The notes under the pieces: generated by a model
What the model was told of the DNA's origin: nothing
Databases searched by the model: none
Seen by the model: the letters and a program-made list of their open reading frames with translations, nothing else
In this document: positions 12,001 through 27,000 of the stretch, piece after piece
Layout: each line of letters opens with the position of its first letter
How positions within the stretch are numbered: the first letter of the stretch is position 1
Source of the DNA: Trochalopteron elliotii
Taxonomy: Eukaryota > Chordata > Aves > Passeriformes > Leiothrichidae
Reading direction: 5' to 3'
NCBI GenBank assembly: GCA_024734555.1
Contig: JANPWX010000360.1
Location: 778,647 to 842,646 of the forward strand
DNA length: 64,000 nt
Translations under genes and position numbers: made by a program

Positions 12001-15000
12001 CTCTCAACATTTTCGAGAATTTGCTATGTTGGTTTCATAATCCAGAGGACAAATTATGTGTTTCAAAATAATCCAGGGACTAGATTTCAATAGAATCCAG
12101 GGATTACTAATATTTTAGGACAACCTGTTAGAAACACATGGCAAATAGCAGGAATCATGCCTGCTTTAAAGAAATACAGAAAACTGAGAATGGATGAGTC
12201 TCAATACAGCACCTATTGGAAGATGTTTATATGTATACCATGTTTAGGTAAAATTTATCCTTTATCCCTCATACAATTCTCAGCAAATTTAAAAACTCAG
12301 CATCAAGGACAAAATGGGTAATACTGTCACACACTGCCTAATGAGTCATTGCCAACTCAAATTGATCAAGTCAAATAAAGAGGTTAGTCTTTGCAATTTT
12401 TGCAAAAACAGTATAAATTTCACATTGAAATAGTAAGAATGGAAGTTTCTTACAATTGCTGTAAAGGAGAGAATTAATATTCCTGAAGAATAAATATAGT
12501 TCTCAGGTAACAATACTATAATTTTCTCTCTTTCTAAATGCACCATTTTAATTGAAGTAATTTACTTTCTGTGATTTTTTTTCCTTCCAATATTAAATGG
12601 CCTGACCAGCATTTAGTCACACGAGGAATAACAAACATGCAGAAATGCACCATAATACCACTGCTCAACAGAGGTAATTTTATAGCAAAGATGCAGAAAA
12701 TATTCTTACATCATCTGGTGCTATATAAAGGAAATTTCTTCTGAATTTCCAGTTGAAAATACACCAGCAAGTTTATTCACTCATACATGTAATATAAAAT
12801 GGACTTTAAGTGTGGGAAAATGCAGCATAGATAGACATCAGCAAAAATTTTAATGATCTTTTTCTCCAGAGCTGCTTAAGCATGTACTTTGATGAGGGTT
12901 TAAGCATCAGGCTTAACTGTAGTAAAAGAAGTCCATTTTCTTTAGGTAACACCTTAGTTCATAGAAACTTTTACTCTTTTGATACTGTTAGAGAGATCAG
13001 TTGGAATCACCTTGGAAATATATGTGAAAATGTAGATCTCTGGTACATATTTACACTTCAATACAGCATTAATTTTCATTTAGGGACAAAAATTACAGGC
13101 TTTACTAATATAACAAAAAGCTTCACACCAATTTAAAAACAAAATTCTGTTAATTCCATACCCTAATCCATTAATCATTAGCAATTCCTCCTCTTTTCCC
13201 ATCCTCACACTGAGAAGTGAGCGAATCTGGCCCAGTGCTGCGAGCAGATTAATGGTGTCCTTCACAGAGGCAGCACTGATAGTGTATGCTTTTCTCAGGG
13301 CTTGCAGCAGCTCACCAATGCTGTCATATTGCCTACGAAGGAGGCTGTACATGATCCGAACTAACTCAGGATCTTGGATCTGATCTTCCTGGGACCAGCG
13401 CACCATTGTCTGTGATATCAGTTCTTTCAGTGTAGCTAAAAGCAAAAAATACATTTAATGTTACTAGCTTTCCAACAGAAAACATCAGAAACATGTACTA
13501 TAGTAAAATATGTAAGAGTAGACAATAGACAGGTTGTAAAAAACCACAAGCAGACTGAACAGGATTTTTAAATTGAAAAAGCACCTTTTAGATCCTTCAA
13601 GATAAGTGTAGTGTTCTTGAGCGATACAAAACAGTAAACATCTACTTAGGGTTCAAGTCCATACCAGTACTGTTGACAGTAAAGCCTTTAAGTTGACCAT
13701 GAGTCTGAGAATTATCCTTGTAAATTAAATGTTGCCTTTTGATTTATCCCTCATTTCTATATCAAGTCACTGTCACTTGGGAACGTACTTTATAAAAACG
13801 TTGTATTGTTTGGAACTACAGAATAAATGTTGCTTGAAGCATTTGTGTTGTAGACATTGCAAATTCAGTGATGCTGAAAACAATTTTGCTGAGCCCAAAG
13901 TTTAGGGAATTTACCTGAAAACTAGACACACATTCCAGTCTTTGTTCCAACAAATGTTCATGCTTGATATCAATTTGAACAGGAATAACCACCTTACCTC
14001 TTAAAAGAAGGCAAGTTTTTTTCTTCTATTACAAGTAAACCTACCCCTTGACATTTCCAAAGTTCTTCCAATGGCAAGAACTGCTCCCTCCCACTTTTCA
14101 TCACTGAAGTGTTTACTTATAGTGTGGATCTATTGGGGTTTGTATTTACACTATTCTTACACCTGCTAAAACTTCTTTCTTAGTTTACTTAATATTGCAT
14201 TTATGCAAACCCATCATTAATTCTGTGGCACGGTGTCCGTATTCTCAATCGCGGCCAGCCCCGGCACTGCGGCAATACCGGTGGGACTTGGCTGGTCAGG
14301 AGCGTCAGCGGGACAAAGGCAGGAGGATGAAGGAGGGACTCTCGAGAGGTTTGGTCACGAGTTTATTGGAACTCCAGCGTGGAGTCCTCACCTCGGGACG
14401 TCTGCCTCAGGAGAGAGACCAAGACTGTTCCCAGGGAGGAACTTTTAAAGGGAGATGTAACACAGGGGAGGGTTCAACCAGGGACCAGTATGATAAGACA
14501 GGGAAGTGGCTCATAACATAATAGACATATACAGTAACCATACAGTGGACAGTAGGAGGTGACAGCCTGGATCCTGCCCAATCACTCAACGCCTCTCCTA
14601 GAATCTTCTAGAAACAGGGAGAGACCCCCAAGTGATGGACAGGACCGGGGGTCACATGACAGATGATGGACAGATAACTGTCTCTGGGGGGCAGGAAAAC
14701 TTAGGAAAAACCAGAACAAATCATAGAACTGTAACTGGGGAGAAGGCAGGGAGAAACCAAAAGGAGGTAACAGAAAGGGTACACAGAACAAACCATCTTA
14801 CAGAAGAACATTAACTTATGAATTAAAATTAAATTTAAAAATGCACTACCACAATTCTGATGTTCTGTTCAATAATTAGGCTTTCAATCTTTGGGAACAA
14901 ATTCTGTACTTCACAAAGATAGATGCCCTACTTTTAGTGGCATGTCATGCCTTATCTCAGTTTTGACTTGATAGTTACAAAAGTCCTATAATCATTATTA

Positions 15001-18000
15001 ACTCTAATTCATTGCCTCTGTGTTTTTTTCAGAGTTCTGACTTGTTTTTAAATACAAAATTTACTGATTCATCATTAATACTAGGTTGAAATTGCTGGCA
15101 TTCCTCATTTGGGTAAAAGTCCATTTTTGATAAGAAATGAATGTATGCTTAGAGGAAAGGAAGATTTATTTGTAGTAAATAGTTCCTTCTTATGAATGTT
15201 CAAACTCTCAGTATATATGACCAAAGCCGTGACACTCCAGACCAGAGATTTTCACCTTGGAAATAGGTACACATCCTGCACACCATGCAAATGAAATAGG
15301 TATTCTTCATGTACATAGAAGGATTGGGGGTACCTCCAACACCCATTTCCTTTAACCTCTGAATTCCAAATTTCCTGGTGCATAAAGGGAAAGTGCACAC
15401 ATGGACTAAAAACCTCAGAGTCTCCACCTATAGTCAAGTATATTATATATTAATATTATTTTTCACCGTGCTTTGAATGACTTAATCCATGTGCATATTT
15501 GTACTATGCATCACTCCAAGGAGAAGCTCAAGCCTGAAGAAATCATCTGAAATTTCTAGAAAAATAGACAGTGTAGGATCATTTTTCCAGCCTACATTTC
15601 TTGTAACCCAAAGCTCTGGTACATGAAATAAGTGAACTGCTCTGTTCCAAGGACCAAACACCATGTGCCCTGAGGCTTTAGGAGTGAATACTTCCTGATT
15701 CATGACAATGGAATCCACATGAAACCTGGAGAAGAAATTATACTTCCAGATACTGAGTAGATCCTGCTACTATTAAAGAGAAAGCAGATGCTAACAGATG
15801 AGTCACTGGAGAATGAAGCCCTGTTTCATGCAGCATATCAGATTGTTATAAGGTTCAATGTACTTACAACACAGTAATGAGCTTAACAGACCAAAATATG
15901 CTTTCAGATCAGGACAAACACTCTAAGGTGCTTTCCAGAGCAAGCAGATCATGTAAGACATGTCACGAGTTGTAAAATAACTTTGCTGTCTAATATCAAC
16001 ACAACTCTTGACTAAATTTATGAGCCTGAAATGAGTTAACCATTCCACATCCGTACATAGGCCTATTGCCAAACTGAGCCACTTGGAAAAAAAAGAGGAG
16101 TTACCATCAATGGTTGACCAACACCAAGTCACTTGGAGAATCCTGCACATAATATCTGGATGGTGTTACAGACGTTTAGAGCAAGAAACCTCATCTTGAT
16201 TCAGAAAAGAAATGAGAAACCTCAGAAAAAACGTGTCCTAAAGGAAGACCTGGAGGAATTTTGCTTTTTGCCTTGCTTATTCCTCACCATCTCTAGTCTC
16301 TTCTAAGGATTGAAAACTCATATCACGTATCACAGCAAAGATAAAGTTTTTGAGATTCATACCACACATCATCCTCACTGGGGTGAATTCTCATGTGGCA
16401 GGTGAGCACAGTGGCAGTGAGAATTAGGTGAGTTCTTCAAAGAGGTTCAACAAAAAGCTTCTGCAAATAGCTGAGGAATTGCAAGCACAGAACCAATCTC
16501 ACCTGTACAGACCATGACATCCTTTGTATGTTATGCAAGAGGATGTGGAAATGGATATGTACAGGAATACTGCTCAGAATAAGAAGTTCGTGATTACAAG
16601 TGTTTTGGGGGGATTATGTGCTTGTCTGTATTTGTGTGTAATAGGTAACAGATAGAAATGGAGATAAGGTCTAAAGAAGAAATTTTAAATTAAAAAACCA
16701 AACCATAAAAATTAGATCTTCCCAAGTTTAGAATGCTTGAGTCTAGATTATCATGCTATAATTAGCCTTTCACAGTTCTTTATAAAGAATATGTGGATTT
16801 TCAAACCCAGAGTTAATGATCTGGATCCAAAATCTTCCACTCATTTTAATTTCTCATTTAAAAATACATCTGAGGTGTTCAGTATGCAGAATAATAGTTC
16901 TAAGAGGCAGAAAAAACTTAAACAGGTAGTCTCCTTCTTCAGCCCCTTATAAAATTTTATTAGAAAATACATTCTCGTTGACTGTGTAAAACTTTAACAC
17001 TTGCATTATGAAAGTATTTATATAGAAAGAAAACTTACTAGGAGCTTTTTCTTCTTCTTCCTTAGGCTCCAATTTTTCTGCTTTTGGTGGACCTTTGATT
17101 TTGTACATTAATGAACGGAGTTTGCCAGCCAAGGAGGAATCTTCTTCTTCCTCTTCCTCTTCTTCTAGTGGAATACCTTAGCATAAAATATAACTGGTTA
17201 GCAACAAAACTTAATCTTTAAAGTTTAACTCCCTCAATATTTAAACAATATTAAAATAGATATAGGAATTTTTTTTTTAACCAAGAAATTTCACACAGGA
17301 TAAAACAGCAGTTTTAACACATAGGACCAGAAGCACCCTTCAAATTATGTTCATTTCAGTACACATACTACTTACATCCAGATTTATAGTATTCATTTTT
17401 CACTATTATGACGAAAGAGGTGGTACATTTTTAAGAGTCTCCTATGGCAATTAAATATGACTCATGGTCATAGTTAATTAAATATGTGATCCTTTGTTTC
17501 ATATTGCAGAATGTAGGTTAAAGAAAGGAGTGCATGGCTGTATCTTACAATACAGTACAGTTTTTCAGTAGAGATATTTAGCAGCCATAAACAAATATAT
17601 CAACTAAATTTAAAGCTGTAAGAAGGTAGGCATTCAGAGATCATGTTGGTAATACATGCTTTTCATTAAAATGTATACAATGAGATAGGATGTCATTTTA
17701 CTAGGTGGTTTAATACAGTTCAGTTCACTACACTGATCACAACCATTCAAAGTCTCTCACACCTTAGTGATCATCAGACAACACATGTTATGTGCAGAAG
17801 CAAAGAACAACTAAGCAGGCTCCCTTCAGATCAGAGAATTGGTCAATTGTGCCAAGCTGAAATATAAGCTTTTGCAGTTCACTTGTCAAAGAGAAATTGA
17901 GAAACAGAAAGGTTTTTCAGACACTAGAGCCAGAATCTGAAGCAGAGGTGAAAAGATTAAACTGCAGTGGCTAAAACTGGTACTAAACAATTAACTAGGA

Positions 18001-21000
18001 AAGAAAATAGAACAGACGTGGTATCGAATTGGAGAAACTTTGCTGCTGGCAGCTACAAAGGGGGAGTGGAAATTATGACTAGGAATGACTAAGTGAAAAA
18101 ATTCAAAGGCACTGGGAGGGAATGAAAGAAGTCAAAATTAAGTGAAACTGGCTTGGCAAAATGAAAATTCAAGAAAGAAGGAAGGATATAGTCAGTCTGA
18201 AAAAAAGTAAGAACAGGAAAGATCACCAGTAATGAAACAGAAAGCACACAAGGATAGTAAAGGAAGAAACTGTCTGTTATTGAAATAAAACCTAGGCCCT
18301 GGACACAAGAGAAAGACACTGGGAGCAGAACTCTCAAGAAGCTGAAATGGACGGAAAAGAAGAAATCCACTGGGATCATTAGTTAAGACAGTGTTGGACT
18401 GAGGTAGGTGATGTCTGTGACTCCTCCAGGTGGGGGTCTCTATTTACTGTTCCATATCATTAATTGTTCATTCTGCATCCTCTTTTAGTTGCAATCCATT
18501 CAGAAGCTGACTATCTCTTGTTATTACTGGCGAATTGCTTCCTCCAAGTGGCAGAGGTCTGTGCATGGGTACAGATGGTTTCAACACAGATAACTATCAG
18601 TTTGATATGATGTTACAAAATATGCTGTAAATTTGTTTGGTTTTTTAATAACCTAGAAATTGCACATAAAAATATGATAGAGGATCATTATTATGCCAGC
18701 AAAATTAACCACTCACAGTTAGGGTGTGCTAGGACTAAGACTGCCTGAGTAACTATTTGCTTATATTCATTATGAAGAAGCCTTTAATTACTTGATTGCA
18801 TACATAGTTTTCCACTTAGATGGCAAAGTATACTTAGTACTAAAAAGCTGATTAAACATTCCAAGCAGAACTCCTATTCATTTAATCTGCAGCTGTGATT
18901 GCTTAGTACTGATTTTCAGGACCACGTCAGGACACAGATAATGAGGAGCACATATCCACAGTGACCACCTCTGATAAATCTATACAAAGCAATGAATATG
19001 GTTTTGCTTAGAATCCAGAAGATCTTTAAACTTTTTTAATCATGAGACAGAGCTTTCTCTATCTTGAACTCTCATTCAAAATATATGTTCATAATGTAGT
19101 AACCAAATAATAAAAGTACATCCCTAAAAAGAAAAATCTCAATGCATACAATAACTAGTGTTTCACCTCACGAAATATGAAGAGTGATCAGGAGCTAAAC
19201 TAACTCAATGATCATACCAGGCACAAGATTTTAAGCTGAAATTAATTGATTTTGAAGTTAAGATATTTCCAAGTAAATTGAAGGTCTTTCATAATCTCCA
19301 TCCTGGAGTCTTAGTGTACTCTGTGCTGCCAAATGGGCATTAACTTTGGAAACCAGAGGTCAGATCAAGGGCTAAGTGACTGAACAATGGAGGTGGCTGT
19401 AATAATTTGTTATGATAGATGTAATAAAAACAGAGAGAAAGAGGAGTAAATAGGAGGATATTAACTCTTCACTTTAACACTTGGAAGAAAAACGATGGAA
19501 TGAAATAAACAAATTTTGGTAAGCACTTAGAAGCAAGGATGAATAGCAATTAACAGAGGAATGTAAAAACCAAAAAATGTTAAACCAACTAAATTTCTGC
19601 CTTACAGACACAAATCTTGATTTTATGGTCTTCTAATACTCTCTTGTTCCACACCCTCAGAAGCAAATTGATGGAGCATAACTTAGATACTCACAGACCT
19701 ACTCATCTTTGGCTGAGGTTAAGGCTGAGGTAGTTGAAAAATTATAATTGGCTTATCATGAAACCAGCAATGGCATGCTGGCTGCTGGAGATTCTGAAAG
19801 GGTATTCAGGCATAGCAGTGCAAAATAATATCAGAAGCCTTAACAATAGAAGCACAAGATGGTATAGGAGGCACCATGCTTACAAACAGAAAACAGAAAC
19901 TTAATTGCAGGTCATTAAAACAGTACAATTCCATGAACCAGGTAACACTGGTTTTAGGGATAACCAGCAAAGAAAGATTTACCAGATTGTATTGGTAAAC
20001 ATTTGATAATGACCTCAAGCAAAAAGGTGGACAAGGAAGAACTAACCATTAAGAATATTGTGCTCTTTCTGGGGAAGAGATTGAGATGCTGTCAACTCAT
20101 TGTAATGACATTGGCACCTTCTTTTTGGACAAGATGGGTATATCAATAACCATAGGACTAAGCAACACACTGGAAGAGTAACTACGAATATATCTACCAA
20201 GTAGGTCAATGGAAAAAGCTTATTTATTTCAGTTTTAACTGCATAATTACTGGGAATGAACAGTAATAATTAGATGACTCAGACTACAAATGTTAATAAT
20301 TCCGTGATTGTCTGAATTAGACTAAGATCTCAATAAACTCAATAAACTAACAAAAAATAGACATCAAAAAGCCACATAAAATTGCACAGGAAATCCAAAT
20401 TAAATGAGTGGGGGCAATTCAAGTTGTAATATGCAGTGCAAGAGTGTTTTGCAATGATTGACTCACAGTTATGCATACAATAGGAAAATAAGCTAAAGAA
20501 GACAGAGAACTCCACATCTGCTGCTTTTTATTAAATTTATGATGTTCAGCTTTGCAGTAACTGTGTTCTCTCAGTACCCTTTATCTGCTTCTACTCATAC
20601 ATGTGCTTATATAAATCTTTTAAGGTAAGCCAACCTTCTTGTTTGGATGATTTTCCCCCCAATAAGTCCAAAACTGGTATATAAACAGAATAATATTGGA
20701 TAATATTTAGTAGATATTTAACAGTGAAACTTAAAACCATGCACAGACTTCCCATATTTTTGTAATATACACCGAAGTCTGTCAGTAAAGTCACTTTTTA
20801 GGCAGTAATACATGTAATAATAAAACCTCTCATGCTGGTATATTTTTCAACTGATCTGTCAATTGCCAAAAAGACAAAAAAACCTTTTATCAGCAGCTTG
20901 CCACTCACCACAGTGAATTAGGAGATCATCATGAAATTCATATAGTTCCTCCCGAATCTCCTCTGGACAGGGACAATCCTCTCCCAGTTGAAAATTCAGC

Positions 21001-24000
21001 AACATATTAATCTTCAAGGGATTTAAAACATAGTTAAAAAAACTGAAATAGCCTAAGACATATTCTAGTATATAGCCATACTTTACCTGTTTATAACTAT
21101 GGTTTACATCTTAAGTTCCAGAACACAAGTTTCAGCATTCTGAAATTCAGTATTTTGCAGCATGGAAAACATTTATTTCCAAATTCATTTTGGTTCTCCA
21201 CCAAGTCAGGACTTTATTTTGTCATCATAAAGAGTTTTTCTAATCTTCAATTAATTTTTTTTTTTTTAATATTACCTGCTCTTGAGGAGGAGACCGAAAT
21301 TCTTTAGTCTTCTTGGCAGTCAATGCAGCAGACATGTTCAAGGCTTGCATGAGTTCATTGTACCTGTATTTCTGGTTATACTGCAATTTTGATACATAAC
21401 GGTCTGCAAATGATACAATTGCTTCCACTCTATGTTGCAGTTCACAGTCACAAAAATAATTGAGCAAATGACACATCTAGGGTAGAGAAAATAGACAATC
21501 TCAACAGCTTTACAAACTCTGGGGAAGAACTTGAGTGCATACTATGCACTGAATCAGACTGCAAAAATGAGAGACATTTTACCCATATTTTTGTTTTAAC
21601 ACTGTAAAGGTGACAAAATGGTAGTTTCATTATCTGATTAATAATATTATAGTCCATGCAAAATCTTTCACTCCATGCACTCAAAATATCTAGAAATCAT
21701 GCACTAGTTTGGATTGGAAGGGCCATTTAAAGATCACCTGGTATAACCCTTCTGTTTTTATGAAAAAATTATGAATTCACATATCTATTTTGAGTGTAGA
21801 TACACATAGAAAGAACTGCATCATCATCATTTTTTTTAAATGAATTTGAGGTTTTAAAGCAAAGTGAAATTAAAGACCTTCAGAATTTCAAATCTTATTA
21901 AGTAGAGAGCAGACAAAAAGCACAATCCTTTTTTTCATCAAGACTAGAATAGAAGTAACATATTTATAATAAACAGTCACCTGAAGCTTAACAGATTCTG
22001 GTAATCTTGTCTGCAACAAGCCCTTTGCAGGAGCTTTTGTTTGTTTGATTGCTTTCTCCCCAGCTTCTACAGCTTTTTCTTCAACTTGTGTCACTTCTTC
22101 CTTCTCTGTCCTCTCTTCTGTTTCTTCCTTGTGATCTCCAAACACAGTGGGATCAATGAGGAGTAACACCTGCTTCACATCATCATCATCAAAAACACCC
22201 ATTATGAGCAATGTTGCTATCAGTTTAAGAACAGGAACGAACTGGAATGCAACCTGTCCTCCAACAGGGTCTCGTATATGGCTCCCACTACAATGTACTG
22301 CCTCTGTTAGCATACTTATGGCCTTGGATTTCAGTATCTCCAGTGGTATCTCTGGGATGGATGTTTGATGATCTTCACTGGTTGCAATAAAGCATGGAGT
22401 AGAAAAATTAAAGTCTGGTTTAAGACAAGTGCTAAGCCCCACTCCAGGTAAACCATGCTTCTTTGTTTCATTGGGATATAATTTAATATTTCGAGTTTCG
22501 TCTGTAACTGGAATGATAAATTCATTGCTCATCATGAGCTTGGCTTGCTTGGCGTGCTCCAAGTGAATACTAATGAGCAAGTCATAGAATCCAGAACGTA
22601 GAAGTCCAGGTAAGTATTGATTATCTATTGTAAAAAATAGCTGAGATATGTCCACATGGCTACAAAGTGCATAAGCAACTCTAGTATTACCTAGAGCACT
22701 GACTGAGCTATAGAGTTTTAAAGTGTGGTAGTGAAACATCATCAAATCTTCTTGTTCACATAGTTCCAAAATATCAACACATCTGTTATGAAATAAAAAA
22801 AAAACAGAACACCACTCAATGACAGGGATAAAGATTTTGAAAAAAGAAAGTTTTATAGTCTCTGAACATTTCAGTCAGTTGCTCTTCAAACCACTAATAT
22901 AAAAGCTGATACTAACTAATCTTAGTATGTGCATCATTAAAACACAGTAAATGGTGGAAATAATTAGTTGAGAGTCTTTAAAATTAGTACTCCATAGAAA
23001 TAAAAAACCAAAATCCAAGATGGAGATGCTTCTTTGGAATCTATCGTAAATTAGAACTTGTTTTTAAAATAGATGTATTAGGCATGCTGAAAACCCGCAT
23101 TACTACCATTACTAAATAGTGCCTTTCTAGTTTACTCAGGATTACTGGTTCGTTTTCGATAAGACATTCACTCTTTTCTTGAATTCAGTTTTATTAACAA
23201 TAAATAAAATTGAGTTTTGACTCATTAAAAGAAATTTAAAAATTACTAATAAAATGCAGCTGTTAAATGATCTTTCTGCTATACTTTTGCTGATAGCTTG
23301 ATTTTTCACTGGTTATGACATTTGATATTTGAAAAGATCTTTATTATCCTCACTTTGAAGACAAAACCTAATGAAAATCAAAGAAAAGCATGATCTTGTC
23401 AATAAGAACATAAGAACTTAATTCATGTAAATTCAGTGCAGAGGAAAGGAAGAGATTACAGGTTTCTATTATAGAAAAAATCAGCAAAATAATACTTGCA
23501 TGTTCTTTATGCTTGTTTTTCTCAAGCTGAGAAAAATCTCTATGTTTAAAGACCTACAGATTTAAGAGACGCTATTTCAATTTAAATTTAAATAAAATTG
23601 AATAGCTATGCTTTCTTTTATGCATGTAAAACTTGGTACAAGGCATTAAAGTTCAATCTCTTTTATTTATTTAAGTTTCATGAATACAATACTATCTGAT
23701 ATAATATCAGGTACAATTAGAAAATTCTCAACAACTGTAGGGTAAGTATTCAGCAAGGCAGGTTTAATCAATAGGCTGACATACTTTTTCCACATATTTT
23801 GTCCATATCAAGTAATTTTATCTCATTATCAATGTACCTGTTTTCTTCTGGGATATGAAGAGCCATCATCTGCAGAGGTTCCAAGCACTGCACAACCCAG
23901 CCATGACGTTCACTGACACGCTCAGTTTCTACTCTTAGAAAGCTGTTTGGCATCCTGCTCCATAAAACAGGTGTAATTGTTTGTACATCAAGGCGAGGGG

Positions 24001-27000
24001 GACACTGAGGAATAGGATTTCTTTCTTCACTTTTAAAAATTGCTGCTGATAAAGGCATGGTATTCTGAAACAAATACATGGATAAATTATTTTTGAAACA
24101 CGTAAGTATGAATAAACCCGTAACACCAAAAAGAATTATAACTTTTAAATAGCAAGAAAATCATAGAAAGATAGACACTATTGCAACAAACAAAATCCAT
24201 TTAAACCCCCCAACATTAATGGCGTTATCCTCAAATAGCATTAGTTTGTTTTGACAAATGCACATAATCAATCAACGCATATTATAACAACATTTACAGA
24301 AGTTAACATAGAAGTCAAATTACAAGTCATGCTTTTGATTCAACCTTTCTAAAGAAATTTAACTGAGCAGGAATTTGCATGGAAATAAACAGTTTTAAAA
24401 GAGCACATTTACATAAAGACTGTCTTTCTATAGAATGCAAAAATACTTCCTACCTTTAATTTACCAAGTTCAAACTGAATCAAGTTAGTGCTTGTAGGCT
24501 GTAAAAAAGTTGCTGGAAAAAGCTTTGTGTTTGGTTCAACCTAGAAGTAAAATGAGATTAAAATTTTTAAAGAATTAAAACAGGGGAAAAAATCATCTCC
24601 CTGAATATGATATAAAATAAGTACTATATACCTTACACTTCATTACAAATAATTTAGATCCTTTACTAAACAAAGTGTTGAACAGTGTCTACCTATAATA
24701 TAGTAAAGTATTTGCAGTTATTTATATCACCTAATTTTGAGACAAGTGTTTTGTAGCCTTATGTGCTCAAAAAAGTAGAAAAATTTAAATTACTCAAAAT
24801 AAGAATAATTAAACAATATTTCACCATTAGTTGTAACAATCTTTTTGGCTTATACTATTTTATATCTATAGAAAATGCTGGATATTTTCATTTTTCAGCA
24901 GACCAGGTGTAACAGGTTTATTGAAAAAATATTTCCTAAAATAACTTCAGGTATTTTTCCATAAAAAAGAGAAGAAACAGTGAAGAAATAATGGCGTTTA
25001 GTTTTATTATAGTATTTAGTTTTATATGGTATTGTGGTATTTATTAGTTTTAAATTTAATACAGAGAACATGGTTATATTAATTGCAAGTCATATAAGGG
25101 AAAACATGAAAGAGCAATTTACACTAAATTCAATAATATATATCTTCCATATCTGTCTTTTCATACATCTCCTAGCAAGATAACAAGAACAGCTAAAGGC
25201 TGTCAATGAAAAAACCCCATATACACCCATTACAAAGGAATACACCAAAGTTTCATGGGTTTGCTCAGAAGCTTTCATATTGATATGTATCTATTTAGAA
25301 AAACAACAAAGCAGGGCTTAAGGCCTTTAATTGCCTGTTTTCTTTTCACATTATGTTGGCATTCAATATTCTCCCATCATGGCACTGAAGTTACTGACCA
25401 CTATTACAAAATATTCCAAAATTGCAAATACTAGATAACCTCCCACCTCCATTTACAGGCTGTGTGCCACCCTGCCACATTCATTTTCAATGGAGTCAGT
25501 ATAAAAGTTCCATTAAATCTAGTTAAATAACATTACCATTTTGTCTGTACTACAGATTTGAGGGGGTGACATAGAAGAAAGCAATGAATTGTTGCTGACA
25601 TTGGACAACCTCTTCCACAGTGAGTGATTTACTACGGACAACTGATCTTACCAAGAGGAGATCTCAACAATCTGGTGCTGAAAACTCCTGTCAACCACTG
25701 ATCCATCTGCATAATGACACCATGTCTTGAAGATACTAATACCATTTAGGGCCCACACCCCTTGTTTTGGCTTTCTGCATTAATGCATATTTGAATTTTA
25801 CGTTTTGTAACCTATCAAATCACAAGCTCTCCAAATCACAAATCAGCTATCTGCAGAAGACACAAATCTTGGTAATAATTAACTAATTTTTTCTTCTTAA
25901 TTCATATGAAAACCTACTATATCTAAAGTCTACTTTTGACCTTCTGCTAGTTAAAATATTTATTTTCCCTTCATTGTATAACAGATTCAGTTGAAAAAAC
26001 AAAGAATTAACTTTATTAATCAAGATTCTGATCCACACAAACTGAGATATAAAAAATACTTATCTGAACACATTGAAACAACTCAAAAAACATAGCCTTA
26101 CAAGAGAGTGAGAAAAAGAGGGATAAACCAGAATGATATAGGAAAACATATTATCATCACACAAATGGTGTCCATTTAGATTTCTGAAAAAGAGAAGTAG
26201 CATTAAAACAAGAAGCTTACTAGGTAGCTTCCTGAAAATGTGATAATACCTGATAACAAGTGCCAAGCTCTCTTCCATTGGCTGTGAATGACACCATTCC
26301 AGTAGCCAGGTCAACAAAGCATCCGATTTCTATATCAACATTACTGCGACCTGATCTCTGGGAATTAGCAATTACATCTCCTCCCCAAACCATGTAGCAG
26401 TTGCTGCGCTTCACACTGAAAGAACAAGAACAATGCATAGGTCATGCTGAACTTGGTGGAGATATACTTTTCAATGGAGGAATACTTAGGGATCCTCAAA
26501 GGTGCTTGTTATCCTGTTAGTTTGTTTGCTCATTAAAAACCTTTATTTTTTTTTACTGTATCAGCATCATCGTATGTAAGGGATTGGACTAAATACACTT
26601 TTTTTTTCTTTTTTATAGTTAGGAAAAAGATTCACACACTGCTGTGTGCACATGTAAATTACAGTAAAACAAATGATTTCATCCACAGCAAGTAAATATA
26701 AATATTAAATTTAAAAAGCATCTTTCATTTAAAAATCTTTCCAAAAGAAATTTTCTTTCCAACAGAACATTAATGACAAATTCACTTCAACCTAAAGTGA
26801 ATGTCTACCTAAAACACATTCATATATAAATGAGCACAGAAAATTCATACTCCATAATGAGTTTCCTTATTAGTTTAATTAATATTTAAAATATCATCAA
26901 GCTTGTGAATATCTGACTTTTAAACAACAGTATTAAAATTAAAACTTTAATAAGCTATAAATAATTCCATACCTTTCATGAACTCTGCCTCTCTCATCAC

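Larger units (their letters stand above)
8540..13161 (-). other. RYR3 introns around exons 9493-9622 and 11333-11447
   Basis: Three introns (8540-9492, 9623-11332, 11448-13161). I see no mobile element or second gene, only a purine-rich patch near 10590-10790 on the plus strand. Confidence 0.8.
14221..14808 (-). mobile_element. Solo LTR of an endogenous retrovirus
   Basis: A GC-rich 588-bp block flanked by the 6-bp direct repeat CATTAA (14215-14220 and 14809-14814), the usual target duplication length for ERVK-type and some other avian ERVs. On the minus strand it has a TATA-like TTTAAAA (14443-14449), an AATAAA signal (14362-14367) 76 bp further on, then a GC-rich U5-like end. No gag, pol or env remains, so it is the product of LTR-LTR recombination. 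It lies in the intron between exons 13162-13435 and 17039-17176, sense to RYR3. Exact ends are uncertain: TGTAAG...GCCACA inside the block is the canonical TG...CA alternative. Confidence 0.75.
13436..17038 (-). other. RYR3 intron, 3603 bp, with solo LTR
   Basis: Apart from the LTR at 14221-14808 it shows no recognisable element. Open frames of 60-78 codons near 15200-16150 have no family features and no splice support. Confidence 0.85.

Noticed and set aside
14236..14802. LTR ends placed at canonical TG...CA
   Set aside because: That choice leaves no matching flanks, whereas 14221-14808 is bounded by an exact CATTAA duplication; kept only as an alternative.
14195..14814. Open frames of 60-108 codons on both strands
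   Set aside because: They coincide with the GC-rich solo LTR, where stop codons are rarer; no retroviral protein motif is present.
18089..18379. 96-codon minus-strand frame rich in Phe and Leu, resembling a membrane protein
   Set aside because: Its composition follows from a purine-rich plus strand; no homology and no exon signals.
22147..22368. 73-codon plus-strand open frame
   Set aside because: It is the antisense shadow of the large RYR3 exon 21981-22782.
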